A model generated the notes under the pieces. The model saw nothing but the letters and a program-made list of their open reading frames with translations. It made no database searches and was not told the origin of the DNA. The position numbers were made by a program, and so were the translations under genes. A stretch of 64,000 nucleotides of DNA from Candidatus Latescibacterota bacterium (lineage in GTDB: Bacteria; Krumholzibacteriota; Krumholzibacteriia; WVZY01), in NCBI GenBank assembly GCA_011772205.1, contig WVZY01000008.1, positions 1 to 64,000 on the forward strand, written 5' to 3'. Of this stretch, positions 1 to 7,837 are shown piece after piece; position 1 is the first letter of the stretch; each line of letters begins with the position of its first letter.

Positions 1-18
1 ACTTTCACCCGGCCAGAA

Positions 19-60
19 GCGCCAAGCTTCGCTTGGCGCGCTAACGTCCATGGCATCAGC
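19..60. other. attC-like inverted repeat at left edge
   Basis: A perfect 9-bp stem (19-27 pairs with 31-39, loop TTC) is followed by GCTAACG and CATCAGCTGC, elements that recur in the gaps of this array. It lies downstream of the CYTH gene, where the attC site of that cassette should be. A clear right-hand box is not visible, so the site is partial or degenerate. Confidence 0.35.
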
Positions 61-121
61 TGCAACTTGTTTTGGCTTTAACTAGCATCCTTGCATCTAC
101 CTGGTCAGCCGATGCGGTATC

Positions 122-640
122 TTATCCAACTCCGCCATTTAGCAAATCAATATAAGCTTTGTCTACAAGGTCGGGTTCGAGGATTCCAAGCTTATCTATC
201 AAGTCTCGAGCAATTCGAACACCTTCTGTCGCACCTTGACCGGGGAGCAGTACTACTTCCAGCTCGATGAACTTACCAAGTCCTTCGACCTCGTCTAAAT
301 GGATTCTCGTTTGACCGATAACATAGATAGTTCGCCGCTTCCGAACAACTCCTCGAATCCCAATAGAACGAGATAGAATTTCAATAATCTCTCCGGGTGC
401 TGAGATCGACGAACGAATATAGCGGCACTCTGATGGTTCGATGGAATCAGGCCGATCATAATAGATAAGTTCACCTTTTGAATCCGAGAATTTTCTCAGC
501 TTGAGGCGGCCTCTTGAGCTTCGGAAGAATGTATCCTCGTGATCGATGAGAGTCGGTCCACAGTCGGCGATCGCGTTCACTCGTTCCGTGATGGCCGTGA
601 GATCAGAAATCTTAGCCTTGATTTCAATATTTCGTCTCAT
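122..640 (-). CDS. CYTH domain protein (class IV adenylate cyclase-like)
   Basis: Small single-domain CYTH protein of about 172 residues. It opens with RRNIEIKAKI, the N-terminal acidic/lysine motif of the fold that holds metal and triphosphate, and continues with RLKLRKF, the YYDRPD segment and HLDEVEGLGKFIELEV, the usual late CYTH signature. The family includes class IV adenylate cyclases and thiamine triphosphatases that act on nucleoside or inorganic triphosphates in the cytoplasm; the substrate here is unknown. The start at 640 is preferred because family members begin at MRRNIE; an upstream ATG at 667 would add nine residues. It lies 63 bp downstream of the oxidoreductase gene, with no clear attC between them, so the two may share a cassette. 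Confidence 0.8.
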   Translation of the reverse strand: MRRNIEIKAKISDLTAITERVNAIADCGPTLIDHEDTFFRSSRGRLKLRKFSDSKGELIYYDRPDSIEPSECRYIRSSISAPGEIIEILSRSIGIRGVVRKRRTIYVIGQTRIHLDEVEGLGKFIELEVVLLPGQGATEGVRIARDLIDKLGILEPDLVDKAYIDLLNGGVG

Positions 641-703
641 TGGTTCTGTACCAGGAGGGAAAAGCATTACCTCAGCCGCTCAGCATACTGAAAAGCCATT
701 GCG

Positions 704-1729
704 TCAGAGGGATGGCTCATCAGACACTCTGACGATGAGTTTTCCCTTATTCGAACCATCGAATAGCCTATTGACAACATTTGGTGCTTGTTCGAGCCCG
801 TCAACGACGTCAATACGATACTGAATTTTTCCTTCAGCCAGCCATTTCGTTAGATCCGCCACAGCTTCTTCTACGCGATGCTCGTAATCCAGGACAATAA
901 AACCTTCCATTCGAGCACGTTTGACGAGAACATTACTGATATTATGCAGGCCGGCCTCAGGAGTCGTGGCGTTGTACTGTGAAATCAAGCCACACAGAAC
1001 GATCCGAGCTTTGAGGTTGATGTGACTTAAAACGGCGTCCAATGTCTTCCCCCCAACGTTATCAAAATAGATGTCGACTCCTCCCGAACAATGGCGCCTC
1101 AAGCTTCTGAGGACAGACTGCGTTTTGTAGTTGATAGCAGCATCGAAGCCGAGATCCTCTTTGATCCAACGACACTTCTCATCAGTTCCCGCAATGCCGA
1201 CGACGCGACACCCTTTTATCTTCCCTATCTGTCCAACCAATGAGCCGACAGCGCCCGCAGCAGCGGAAACGACAAGTGTTTCCCCGGGCTTCGGTTTGCC
1301 AATGTCAAGTAATCCAAAATAGGCCGTAGTTCCTATGTGCCCAAATAGCCCGAAATGAGCAGTCAGTGGAATAGTAGGATCTTTAGGTAGAATCCTGAGC
1401 CCGGATCCGTTGCTGACCGCATATTCCTGCCAGCCGATCAATCCCTGCACAATGTCCCCAGCATGAAAATTGGAATTGCGCGATTCTTCAACGACACCAA
1501 TAGCAAAACCTCGCATAATCTCACCGATCTGTATGGGCGGAAGATACGACTCAGCCTGATTCACCCAGATCCGATTCGTGGGATCGAGCGATAGATAAAT
1601 ATTGCGGACCAGAACCTGCTCCCCTTCCAGGGCTGGAACGGCCTCCTCCCGCAATACAAAATCCGACTCTTTGAGCATGCCGGCTGGTCGAGCAGCGAGA
1701 CGCCATTGGCGGCTAACTCTATCTCCCAT
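704..1729 (-). CDS. NADP-dependent oxidoreductase, CurA/MDR family
   Basis: A 341-residue medium-chain reductase of the zinc-independent leukotriene B4 12-hydroxydehydrogenase/curcumin reductase group. Family landmarks in order: SLDPTNRIW and a proline-rich segment near residues 50-65, IMRGFAIGVV, an NADP-binding AAAGAVGSLVGQ motif near 155, the DIYFDNVGGKTLD segment near 220, and GLISQYN near 248. It would reduce activated double bonds of alpha,beta-unsaturated carbonyls with NADPH in the cytoplasm. The length is normal and a GAAGGAGC ribosome site precedes the ATG. Confidence 0.88.
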   Translation of the reverse strand: MGDRVSRQWRLAARPAGMLKESDFVLREEAVPALEGEQVLVRNIYLSLDPTNRIWVNQAESYLPPIQIGEIMRGFAIGVVEESRNSNFHAGDIVQGLIGWQEYAVSNGSGLRILPKDPTIPLTAHFGLFGHIGTTAYFGLLDIGKPKPGETLVVSAAAGAVGSLVGQIGKIKGCRVVGIAGTDEKCRWIKEDLGFDAAINYKTQSVLRSLRRHCSGGVDIYFDNVGGKTLDAVLSHINLKARIVLCGLISQYNATTPEAGLHNISNVLVKRARMEGFIVLDYEHRVEEAVADLTKWLAEGKIQYRIDVVDGLEQAPNVVNRLFDGSNKGKLIVRVSDEPSL

Positions 1730-1909
1730 TTAACAAATGCTCCTTCATGGTAGGACACCTTCAACTGACGGCTCAATTCCATCAGCGTCTGTCGAGCATC
1801 TGGATGATCCAGCAGTTATTCATTTCTACCGCTACCGCTTATTTTGTTGCACTAATATCCGAATCGAGCTTGACTTGAGCACTTCTTATTCAGATATTTC
1901 AGCGCAGTT

Positions 1910-2224
1910 TCAAGGCGTCCATTGATACTTTTCAAGAGATATTCGATCATCACGATTAAATTCAATTCCCTCCGCCTCGAGCAGGATCCGCTGCTCTTGT
2001 TCATAATTAGGAGCTAAACGTTTGCTGATCCCGCCTTTTGCATTTACGACACGGTGCCACGGCACGCCGCTATCATCTGGCAATACTTTTAGAGCATATC
2101 CCACTTGTCGCGCATGCCCGGGCAAGCCGGCGATCTCCGCGACTTGCCCATAAGTGGCGACCATTCCTCTCGGAATGGACATCACAACAGAATAAATAAG
2201 ATCGTATTCTCTAAACGCCTTCAT
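1910..2224 (-). CDS. atl: Alkyltransferase-like protein (ATL), MGMT family
   Basis: A 104-residue protein of the O6-alkylguanine-DNA alkyltransferase fold. The helix-turn-helix and active-site strand are clear (VATYGQVAEIAG, ARQVGYAL), but the active site reads PWHRVV instead of PCHRVV: tryptophan replaces the acceptor cysteine. That makes it an ATL protein, which in studied bacteria binds alkylated guanine and hands it to nucleotide excision repair without transferring the alkyl group. Its ATG overlaps the stop of the GNAT gene by four bases (ATGA), so the two are translationally coupled in one cassette. Confidence 0.88.
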   Translation of the reverse strand: MKAFREYDLIYSVVMSIPRGMVATYGQVAEIAGLPGHARQVGYALKVLPDDSGVPWHRVVNAKGGISKRLAPNYEQEQRILLEAEGIEFNRDDRISLEKYQWTP

Positions 2225-2727
2225 TCCACGAATTCCGGCCGATATTTGGCCACCCCCGAAATACCTTTCATTTCTGACTTATCAATTATTAAAACCATGA
2301 ACGTGTCATCAGACACTTCCCACTCGCACCGAATTCCGTGACGACTCGCGGGTTCGAAGCCAAACCGAGGGTAATATTCGGGATGCCCCAACACGATCAC
2401 AAAAGGACAATTGCTGTTTGACAGCTTATCGATTCCGACCTTGATCAGCTCTGAGCCTATTCCTTGTCGCTGGTGCTCGGGCAACACTGCCATTGGGGCT
2501 AAAGCCATTCCCTGAACCGTCCTGTTCTCGCATTCGATCCTAGCTTCACTGAAAAGGATATGGCCAACAATCCTATCGTTTATTACAGCCACTAAAGACA
2601 ATAGATCATTGCAATTCTTGCGAAGTTTGTCTACAATATCAGCTTCAGTACTTTGCCCAAAGGCGCGCACGTTTACTTCCCGAATTGCTTTTGTATCCTG
2701 TGCATGTTCTTCTCGGATCACAATCAT
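2221..2727 (-). CDS. GNAT N-acetyltransferase, YhbS-like
   Basis: A 168-residue GNAT acetyltransferase. Motif A for acetyl-CoA is visible as LPEHQRQGIGSELI, preceded by the strand GMALAPMAV; the C-terminal part has VLGHPEYYPRFGFEPAS, typical of the YhbS branch. The acceptor substrate cannot be read from the sequence. It is the first gene of a two-gene unit, overlapping the ATL gene at its stop. Length and motifs look intact. Confidence 0.85.
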   Translation of the reverse strand: MIVIREEHAQDTKAIREVNVRAFGQSTEADIVDKLRKNCNDLLSLVAVINDRIVGHILFSEARIECENRTVQGMALAPMAVLPEHQRQGIGSELIKVGIDKLSNSNCPFVIVLGHPEYYPRFGFEPASRHGIRCEWEVSDDTFMVLIIDKSEMKGISGVAKYRPEFVE

Positions 2728-2808
2728 TGTCCACTTTCAAAAGATCTATTCGAACTATTCTATTAGTGATTTATCTTCATAATAAACCCGGCGAGTACAT
2801 ACAAGCGA

Positions 2809-4056
2809 TCACTCCAGCAACTTGCGATAAGAAGCTAAATGTTCTCCCAATGCACCCGATGCAACATACTCTTCCCTAATTGTACTCTCCATAAAATCCA
2901 AAACCTCTTTTGCTCTTCTCTTGTTTTTATCCTTGTAATAATGAATCAACAGACGAAACAAAGCGGCTCGATAATTATTCAACATATGCGAGGCTCTGGG
3001 CATATTATTATCTGCTACAGATGCAATCGATTTATAATTATCTCCATCCATGAAAACGTCTTCAATACATTTAATGTCCAATTCCAGCTCTGTGTCTTTA
3101 GTTTGCGTCGGTATCAACCTATATGTCGTCCCACACGATTGAAAAAAATCGCCTAGCCCATGGTACATTCCTGGATGACACGCTACCGAAAAATAAATGG
3201 ATCTGGCCCACTGGTTGGTTTTGACAATATCCGCCAATACGGCCGCTCCCGCGCTCAATCTACCTTCAAAATCAGGTTCCAATTCCCATTCAAAATCTTT
3301 GTCAATTTGTAGCTCAGCTTTTATCGTTTCTGGTACGGCTATCAATATCAAGTTCGTTTTCCATTTATACGGATGCATATCATGTATTTGTTCTCTTGAC
3401 CAGCTAATGGGGGCAGCATTGATTGCATTCTCGATACCGTATTTAATCATTTGAACGAACCAAGGTCTGTTCAATAAGGCAATCGGAATAACTGTAACAT
3501 CTCTTCTATAATTTTCGACCAATTGCAAATATTCTATTGGATTCGTGTCTGCATCACCACCCGTAAATAGGATTGCGTCGCGATCACAAGTCTTCAGGTT
3601 GTTTCTCCCATATTCGATTAACCAATCAGGCAGCCCGCCTTTCTCTCTTGCAAGCCTGAACTCAAAAACAGCCCTATCTACTTCGCCCTTTCCAAGATGT
3701 CTCCGTGCTCTTACGCCATATTCAGCACCGATGAAATAGTACGCATCGCCGTAACTTGGCTTTAATTCGACAGCTTTTCCCAAATAGGCAAGAACCTCAT
3801 CTGACTTGCGAATATCAAAGCCGGTCAAAGGCACTGAATCATAGCAAAGATAATGAGTAAAATACCCAAGGCAGTAATACAGTTCCAGATCATCATTATT
3901 CTCTATCAAGGCATGCTCAAGTATTTCAATTGCTTTTGGATAGTTAGCTTTTTTGAACTCTTCGATTGCTAACTTTTTCAGATCTGCTGCATATACGTAA
4001 GAACATGAATAAAAGGAAATTATAAATAGAGAAAATATTAATTTTAGAGATGTCAT
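2809..4056 (-). CDS. Secreted TPR protein with DUF2723-like C-terminal region
   Basis: A 415-residue exported protein. The N-terminus is a signal peptide (MTSLKLIFSLFIISF, cleavage after YAA). Residues about 25-150 look like tetratricopeptide repeats (AIEILEHAL, AYLGKAVELKPSYGDAYYFIGAEY). From about 165, DAILFTGGDADTNPIEYLQ and RRDVTVIPIALLNRPWF resemble the soluble C-terminal part of DUF2723 membrane proteins (protein O-mannosyltransferase-like), here without their membrane half. Role unknown; periplasmic location inferred. The ATG at 4056 is preferred over an in-frame GTG at 4068 because of the signal peptide and the AAGGTG site. Confidence 0.7.
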   Translation of the reverse strand: MTSLKLIFSLFIISFYSCSYVYAADLKKLAIEEFKKANYPKAIEILEHALIENNDDLELYYCLGYFTHYLCYDSVPLTGFDIRKSDEVLAYLGKAVELKPSYGDAYYFIGAEYGVRARRHLGKGEVDRAVFEFRLAREKGGLPDWLIEYGRNNLKTCDRDAILFTGGDADTNPIEYLQLVENYRRDVTVIPIALLNRPWFVQMIKYGIENAINAAPISWSREQIHDMHPYKWKTNLILIAVPETIKAELQIDKDFEWELEPDFEGRLSAGAAVLADIVKTNQWARSIYFSVACHPGMYHGLGDFFQSCGTTYRLIPTQTKDTELELDIKCIEDVFMDGDNYKSIASVADNNMPRASHMLNNYRAALFRLLIHYYKDKNKRRAKEVLDFMESTIREEYVASGALGEHLASYRKLLE

Positions 4057-4215
4057 TTCTATGTACACCTTATATTCGAAGAGTTATGCTCCAGCGTTCG
4101 TGCGCGATCGAGACTTTGCCCGGTCAATTGATATGCCTCCCGGTCTCCGGAACCTGCTGTGCGATCCACAATATTCGGGCGCGACCCGTGACAAAATGTA
4201 CATCCGCGGCGATAA

Positions 4216-4791
4216 TCACAACGCACCTGTTTCCCTAAATGTCTGAAACAGCGTTAATTCTTCGAGCACTCTCTGGCGACAGGGGGCGGACTGGGTCCAA
4301 GCCTCGCTGGTGCATCCACCCAATGGCGGGCAGCAGATAAATTTCAGTCGTTCGGGAAAGATTTTCTTCATCGTCAACAGAACACGGCGCATGTGCCATT
4401 CCGAAGAAACTAAAATCACTGTCACAAGCTGATCCAATAATCCGCTCTTTTCAATGACAGCTTTGGAGAACCTGGCATTTTCGAAGGTAGTACAAGATTG
4501 CTCTTCGACGAAAAGATCTTTTTCTGGGACACGCAGGCTGAGGGCGATCTCCTCCATGCGTTTGGCCTCAGGCAAACCGCGTGCATTGATGTCACCGCCC
4601 GTAACCAGCAACTTGGGAACGAGTTTATCATGATACAGTTGAATTCCGCGACGCGTGCGACGGACCAGCTCATCTTCAAGCGTCGATCCAAAAACAATTG
4701 CTAAATCCGCGAAAGTTGGCTCTTCCCGAAGGAAGAGCAGCCTAGTAATCTCCTCATCGGTCATCGGGATGGGTTTCAAACTATCATCCAC
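4216..4791 (-). CDS. YdcF/SanA family protein (DUF218)
   Basis: A 191-residue DUF218 protein. It shows the family strands ADLAIVFGSTLEDELVRRT, KLLVTGGDINARG and the conserved region SCTTFENARFSKAV followed by VILVSSEWHMRRVL. Relatives such as SanA and ElyC are linked to envelope functions, but YdcF-type soluble members have no settled role. No signal peptide or membrane helix is seen, so it is probably cytoplasmic. Length is typical of the short YdcF form. Confidence 0.82.
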   Translation of the reverse strand: MDDSLKPIPMTDEEITRLLFLREEPTFADLAIVFGSTLEDELVRRTRRGIQLYHDKLVPKLLVTGGDINARGLPEAKRMEEIALSLRVPEKDLFVEEQSCTTFENARFSKAVIEKSGLLDQLVTVILVSSEWHMRRVLLTMKKIFPERLKFICCPPLGGCTSEAWTQSAPCRQRVLEELTLFQTFRETGAL

Positions 4792-4936
4792 GAATGCTAT
4801 TTCGCCTCCCTTTTGGTTCTAATCCGTGGCACCTATGGATATTGTCGAGAAACCTGCAAACCAACGCACGACTCCCTGCCGGTAAGAACATGCCAAGTTT
4901 TTATCGTCACCGCTGTCCAATGACATGATGCCGCCA

Positions 4937-5296
4937 TTAGATTCTATCCAGCGTCTCACGCGTCTTTGACGTTCGCACGTTTCCTGTGTTCAACGTGGAA
5001 ATCGGCTCAAATAACATCACGTGAGCTTCTTCCTCGGCAACAGGCCGATGGTCAATTCCGCTGGGAACGATGATGAAGTCCCCCTCGGCGAGATCTAAGG
5101 CTCGATCTCTGAACTCCATGCGGAATCCACCTTTGATAACAAAAAACATCTCATCCTCATTCTCATGGTGATGCCAATCAAATGGGCCTTTGAATTTCAC
5201 GACTTTGACATATTGACCATTCAGCTCTCCCACAATACGTGGAACCCAGGGGTCTTCGAATTGTGCTAATTTGTTGTATATATTGATTTTATCCAT
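4937..5296 (-). CDS. Cupin domain protein
   Basis: A 119-residue single cupin. The first cupin motif carries the metal ligands as WHHHENEDEMFFVIKGG and the second is LAEGDFIIVPSGIDHRPVA. Such small cupins bind a metal and serve as isomerases, dioxygenases or regulators; the substrate is unknown. The start at 5296 is chosen because GGGAGGG lies just upstream and the domain begins there; an upstream in-frame ATG would add 40 residues outside the fold. The CGGC gene is immediately upstream. Confidence 0.8.
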   Translation of the reverse strand: MDKINIYNKLAQFEDPWVPRIVGELNGQYVKVVKFKGPFDWHHHENEDEMFFVIKGGFRMEFRDRALDLAEGDFIIVPSGIDHRPVAEEEAHVMLFEPISTLNTGNVRTSKTRETLDRI

Positions 5297-5420
5297 TTTT
5301 TGACCCTCCCAAATATTGTCGAATCCAAAATGCCCATACAACGCCGCGGCGATCAGCCGTGGATCCCGCTTGAATGCACTCCCTCTGATCAAAGTGCACA
5401 GGTCATCACAACGCAACGTT

Positions 5421-5774
5421 TTAATACGAATGCGTGCCCAAAATCACGTTGATGCCAAATTTGCTTTCAAGCGCAGCTTTGAGACTGTCAAAATCTATCG
5501 GACATTCAGCTGTTTCCATTGCTAGCTTCATGCATGTGCCAAAATGAAGTGTCTCTATCTCCCTGCCGAGATTCGTTGTGATCTCACTCAATAGTTTGAC
5601 TCTTGGAAATGTTAGCCCAGGGCAATCTCCACAATCGGTCATGGCTACCAACTCGATTTCTTCATGTTGAGCAAACTCCCCGTTTTTCTCCGCCATCCCC
5701 TTGTAGCATTTTGCACCAGCGATGCACGAATGGTCTTTAACGCTTTTGCAGTAAAGTATCGCAGCTTTTGACAT
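5421..5774 (-). CDS. CGGC domain protein
   Basis: A 117-residue cysteine-rich protein of the CGGC family: ILYCKSVKDHSCIAGAKCY near the start, VAMTDCGDCPGL in the middle and LHFGTCMKLAME later. The spaced cysteines suggest metal or iron-sulfur binding, which is family inference. The ATG at 5774 has GGCGGAG upstream; a longer in-frame start would add 14 residues. It lies between the cupin and the AhpD-like gene, both also possible redox or metal proteins, but nothing ties the three together beyond adjacency. Confidence 0.7.
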   Translation of the reverse strand: MSKAAILYCKSVKDHSCIAGAKCYKGMAEKNGEFAQHEEIELVAMTDCGDCPGLTFPRVKLLSEITTNLGREIETLHFGTCMKLAMETAECPIDFDSLKAALESKFGINVILGTHSY

Positions 5775-5916
5775 TGGCATCTCCGCCCACAAAAATGAGC
5801 CATGATATTGATCCATAAACGGCGTCCTACTTAAGGCAATAGATCACCTGCCGATCTGCATTAAACTCTTTTCGGAAATCGGGGCACTTTTATTTTATTC
5901 ATAACTCAATTGCAAT

Positions 5917-6282
5917 TTATTTTGTTCTACTATGTCGCTCAATTTCATCCAATTCTTCTAAAACTTTAAAGACAAACCGAGCAGGCCATTCTGCTACACA
6001 TCCACAAAGAAACAAAGCAACAGCAGTTGCTTCTACTATTTCCTTTCTTTCGGCTCCAAGGTCAACAGCACTGCTGACATGATACTCTATTCAACCATAG
6101 CATCCGTTGGCAATGCTTACTCCTAAAGCGATAAGCTCCTTGTGCTTTTGTTCAAGAGCTCCATCTTTAAATGCGTTCTCTTCGGCATTTGCTATTTCGC
6201 GAAAAGTATTGATGCCACTAAGGAACATCTTGGCATTATATTTTTTCCTAAACGCTCTGATTTCACTAATGTTATCGTACAT
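5917..6282 (-). CDS. AhpD-like protein with in-frame TGA; candidate selenoprotein
   Basis: A carboxymuconolactone decarboxylase/AhpD-like gene of 121 codons with one internal TGA at 6091-6093 (codon 64). Upstream the reading is KELIALGVSIANGCYG; downstream it continues in the same frame as IEYHVSSAVDLGAERKEIVE and VLEELDEIERHSRTK, then TAA. The family motif is CxxCxxxH; here it reads C-Y-G-(TGA)-I-E-Y-H, so the TGA sits exactly at the second, redox-active cysteine. A hairpin suited to a bacterial SECIS follows (6061-6078). TGA is used as an ordinary stop elsewhere in the window. Read-through with selenocysteine would give a full-length thiol-dependent peroxidase-type protein; otherwise this is a pseudogene with a Cys-to-stop change. 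GGGAGG precedes the ATG. Confidence 0.6.
6061..6078 (-). promoter_or_regulatory. Possible bacterial SECIS hairpin
   Basis: Minus strand GTCAGCAGTGCTGTTGAC folds into a 7-bp stem (one G-T wobble) with loop GTGC. It begins 12 nt after the in-frame TGA, so the loop is about 20 nt from the TGA, within the distance known for bacterial SECIS elements, which also favour a small loop with an early G or GU. It overlaps coding sequence, as bacterial SECIS elements do. Short palindromes also occur by chance. Confidence 0.45.
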
Positions 6283-6375
6283 AGTGCCTCCCTAGGTAAC
6301 GTACTGCCCCCGAATAACAAAACAAATATTAAATTCGTTTGCACTCCGCTTACTTCAATCGGCTGAACATTGGAG

Positions 6376-6915
6376 TCAAACTCCTCCGCTCAGATATTTC
6401 TCGCTCAAAACTTCCATGTGGTGCTTTTCATGCCCGGCTATGATGTAAGCGATCGAGCGGACTGTGAATCGACAATCGCTCGCGATACCGGTTCGGTCCA
6501 GAATAGTTTCGTCGAAGCTGTCGAACAGTAGTATGTTTGCGGATCTCAGGTGCTGAAGTTCCTGCATGAGATCCGACATCGCACGCGCAGAGAAATTTGC
6601 TCCAGACATGAACTCTTCCTGATCGACTCCCGGCAATGGCGGCGTTTTGCAGCGAGCGAAGCTCAAAGCTCGATAGCTGAAGACCCACTCCATGTCGATG
6701 ACATGCCCCACCACCTCTTTCAGTGTCCACTTCCCAGGCGCATACCGGTGGTCTACCTTTTCCTGCGGAACTCCTCGAAGCAGCTCGAGAGTTGTCTGGA
6801 GCTGCTCCCTCAAAATCGCCACAATGTCCCCCTCCGGCACCAGCTTCACGTATCTATCGTAGAACTCGAAGTATTCCTTTTTCTCTGGACGATGTCCGAT
6901 GAATTTGTTGGGCAT
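6376..6915 (-). CDS. DinB family protein
   Basis: A 179-residue four-helix DinB/YfiT-type protein. Helix features include GKWTLKEVVGHVIDMEWVFSYRAL, with a metal-ligand histidine, and the closing IAYIIAGHEKHHMEVL, with the conserved H-x3-H pair. Such proteins are putative metal-dependent thiol transferases or damage-induced proteins; the substrate is unknown. The ATG at 6915 has AAGGAGAGGA directly upstream. Confidence 0.83.
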   Translation of the reverse strand: MPNKFIGHRPEKKEYFEFYDRYVKLVPEGDIVAILREQLQTTLELLRGVPQEKVDHRYAPGKWTLKEVVGHVIDMEWVFSYRALSFARCKTPPLPGVDQEEFMSGANFSARAMSDLMQELQHLRSANILLFDSFDETILDRTGIASDCRFTVRSIAYIIAGHEKHHMEVLSEKYLSGGV

Positions 6916-6973
6916 TCCTCTCCTTCCGTTAGAGTTCAAACTCGTTCATGCGTCAGTTCTCTGCATCGGCAAG

Positions 6974-7435
6974 CTATCCAAACCTCAACTCAAATCCCAA
7001 TACCAATGCTAACGTCAAAACCAAACCGCTCCCGAACAGACAGCCAGACATCTTGCCCAGCGAGGTAGTTACGGCCTCTCTCGACTCCTCAAAGCCGCGA
7101 GAACGCAGCCATTCAGAAACATGTCCTTCGAAAAGACCTGCGATCGCATCTGTTATTGCATCCCCAACCACACCGCCCGCCACCGCTCCTGCAACACCGA
7201 AGGCCAAACCACCCAAAATTGCTGGAATGGTAAGCAGACCTGTATCAACTGAACCGAAGACGAGATCAGGAACCGCTCTCGATAACGTCCTTCCGCTCGC
7301 GCGTATCACGAATAATGGAAGTATGCTCAGTACTAATATTAGAGGTCCGAGTGGTAATCGAAAATGTAGAATCAATATGCTGGAAAACGTCACAAAAGCC
7401 ACAACAGGTAAAACAATTCCGGCGCTACGAATCAT
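6974..7435 (-). CDS. Hypothetical membrane protein
   Basis: Unrecognised 153-residue membrane protein. Hydrophobic segments cover residues about 5-25, 28-45 and 65-95, the last glycine- and alanine-rich (GGLAFGVAGAVAGGVVGDAI), and a final helix lies near 130-150. No catalytic motif is seen. It lies 58 bp upstream of the DinB start, so the two may share a cassette; the attC-like site at 7457 lies on its other side. Confidence 0.6.
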   Translation of the reverse strand: MIRSAGIVLPVVAFVTFSSILILHFRLPLGPLILVLSILPLFVIRASGRTLSRAVPDLVFGSVDTGLLTIPAILGGLAFGVAGAVAGGVVGDAITDAIAGLFEGHVSEWLRSRGFEESREAVTTSLGKMSGCLFGSGLVLTLALVLGFELRFG

Positions 7436-7456
7436 TTCATACTCTCTCTTGGTTTC

Positions 7457-7551
7457 TTTTAACTCGAGCGCCAGATGCGGCTGGCAAAGCTTACTAATTG
7501 GCTCCCCAAACCAATACTCATCACCGACCGTCTGCTGCGCGCGAGTTGGAC
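7457..7551. other. attC-like recombination site
   Basis: Left box ttttaac, inner arm GATGCGGCTGGC, right arm GTCTGCTGCGCGCGA and a perfect right box gttggac (GTTRRRY) at 7545-7551. It separates the 7435 start from the small gene that ends at 7601. Confidence 0.55.
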
Positions 7552-7600
7552 GGCTGGACCTATATTAATTTGATAAAGGCGATTCCCTATTACCTGATAG

Positions 7601-7723
7601 TTACTTTCTCTTCCCTGTCAGCGAGAAGAGCAGGATGCCTGCAATCGTTAATATCCAGAGAGGCCAAAAAAAGAAGCCACCTATCAAAGTCATAAGAGCA
7701 AGTAAACAGCCACATCCTTTCAT
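7601..7723 (-). CDS. Small hydrophobic protein (40 aa)
   Basis: A short frame with a strong ribosome site (GGCGGGAG, spacing 4-5) encodes MKGCGCLLALMTLIGGFFFW, followed by PLWILTIAGILLFSLTGKRK. This is two tight hydrophobic stretches ending in a basic tail, typical of small bacterial membrane proteins. No family is recognised. It fills one interval between an attC-like site and the next gene. Confidence 0.55.
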   Translation of the reverse strand: MKGCGCLLALMTLIGGFFFWPLWILTIAGILLFSLTGKRK

Positions 7724-7748
7724 TTTTCTCCCGCCAAACTATCGACTG

Positions 7749-7826
7749 AATCCTCAGCCTTTCACAGCGCCTATTACGGCGATTTGGGAATGCAAAGTAA
7801 TGATCGTTGATGGCGCTTCCGGTTCA
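7749..7826 (+). pseudogene. Relic of a tricorn-type protease, opposite orientation
   Basis: On the plus strand the translation NPQPFTAPITAIWECKVMIV continues DGASGS. It matches the region just before the catalytic serine of the tricorn-like gene at 21255-24527 (RQPFTAPNAAIWGPKVMI, then INDAAGSGG). Only about 26 codons survive and there is no open frame for a full gene. It is the one protein-like signal on the plus strand in the window. Confidence 0.6.
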
Positions 7827-7837
7827 TGTCTCACCCG

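Noticed and set aside
4057-4215. Plus-strand frame of about 60 codons between the TPR and YdcF genes
   Set aside because: No ribosome site, no similarity recognised, and it lies in a gap where an attC site would be expected.
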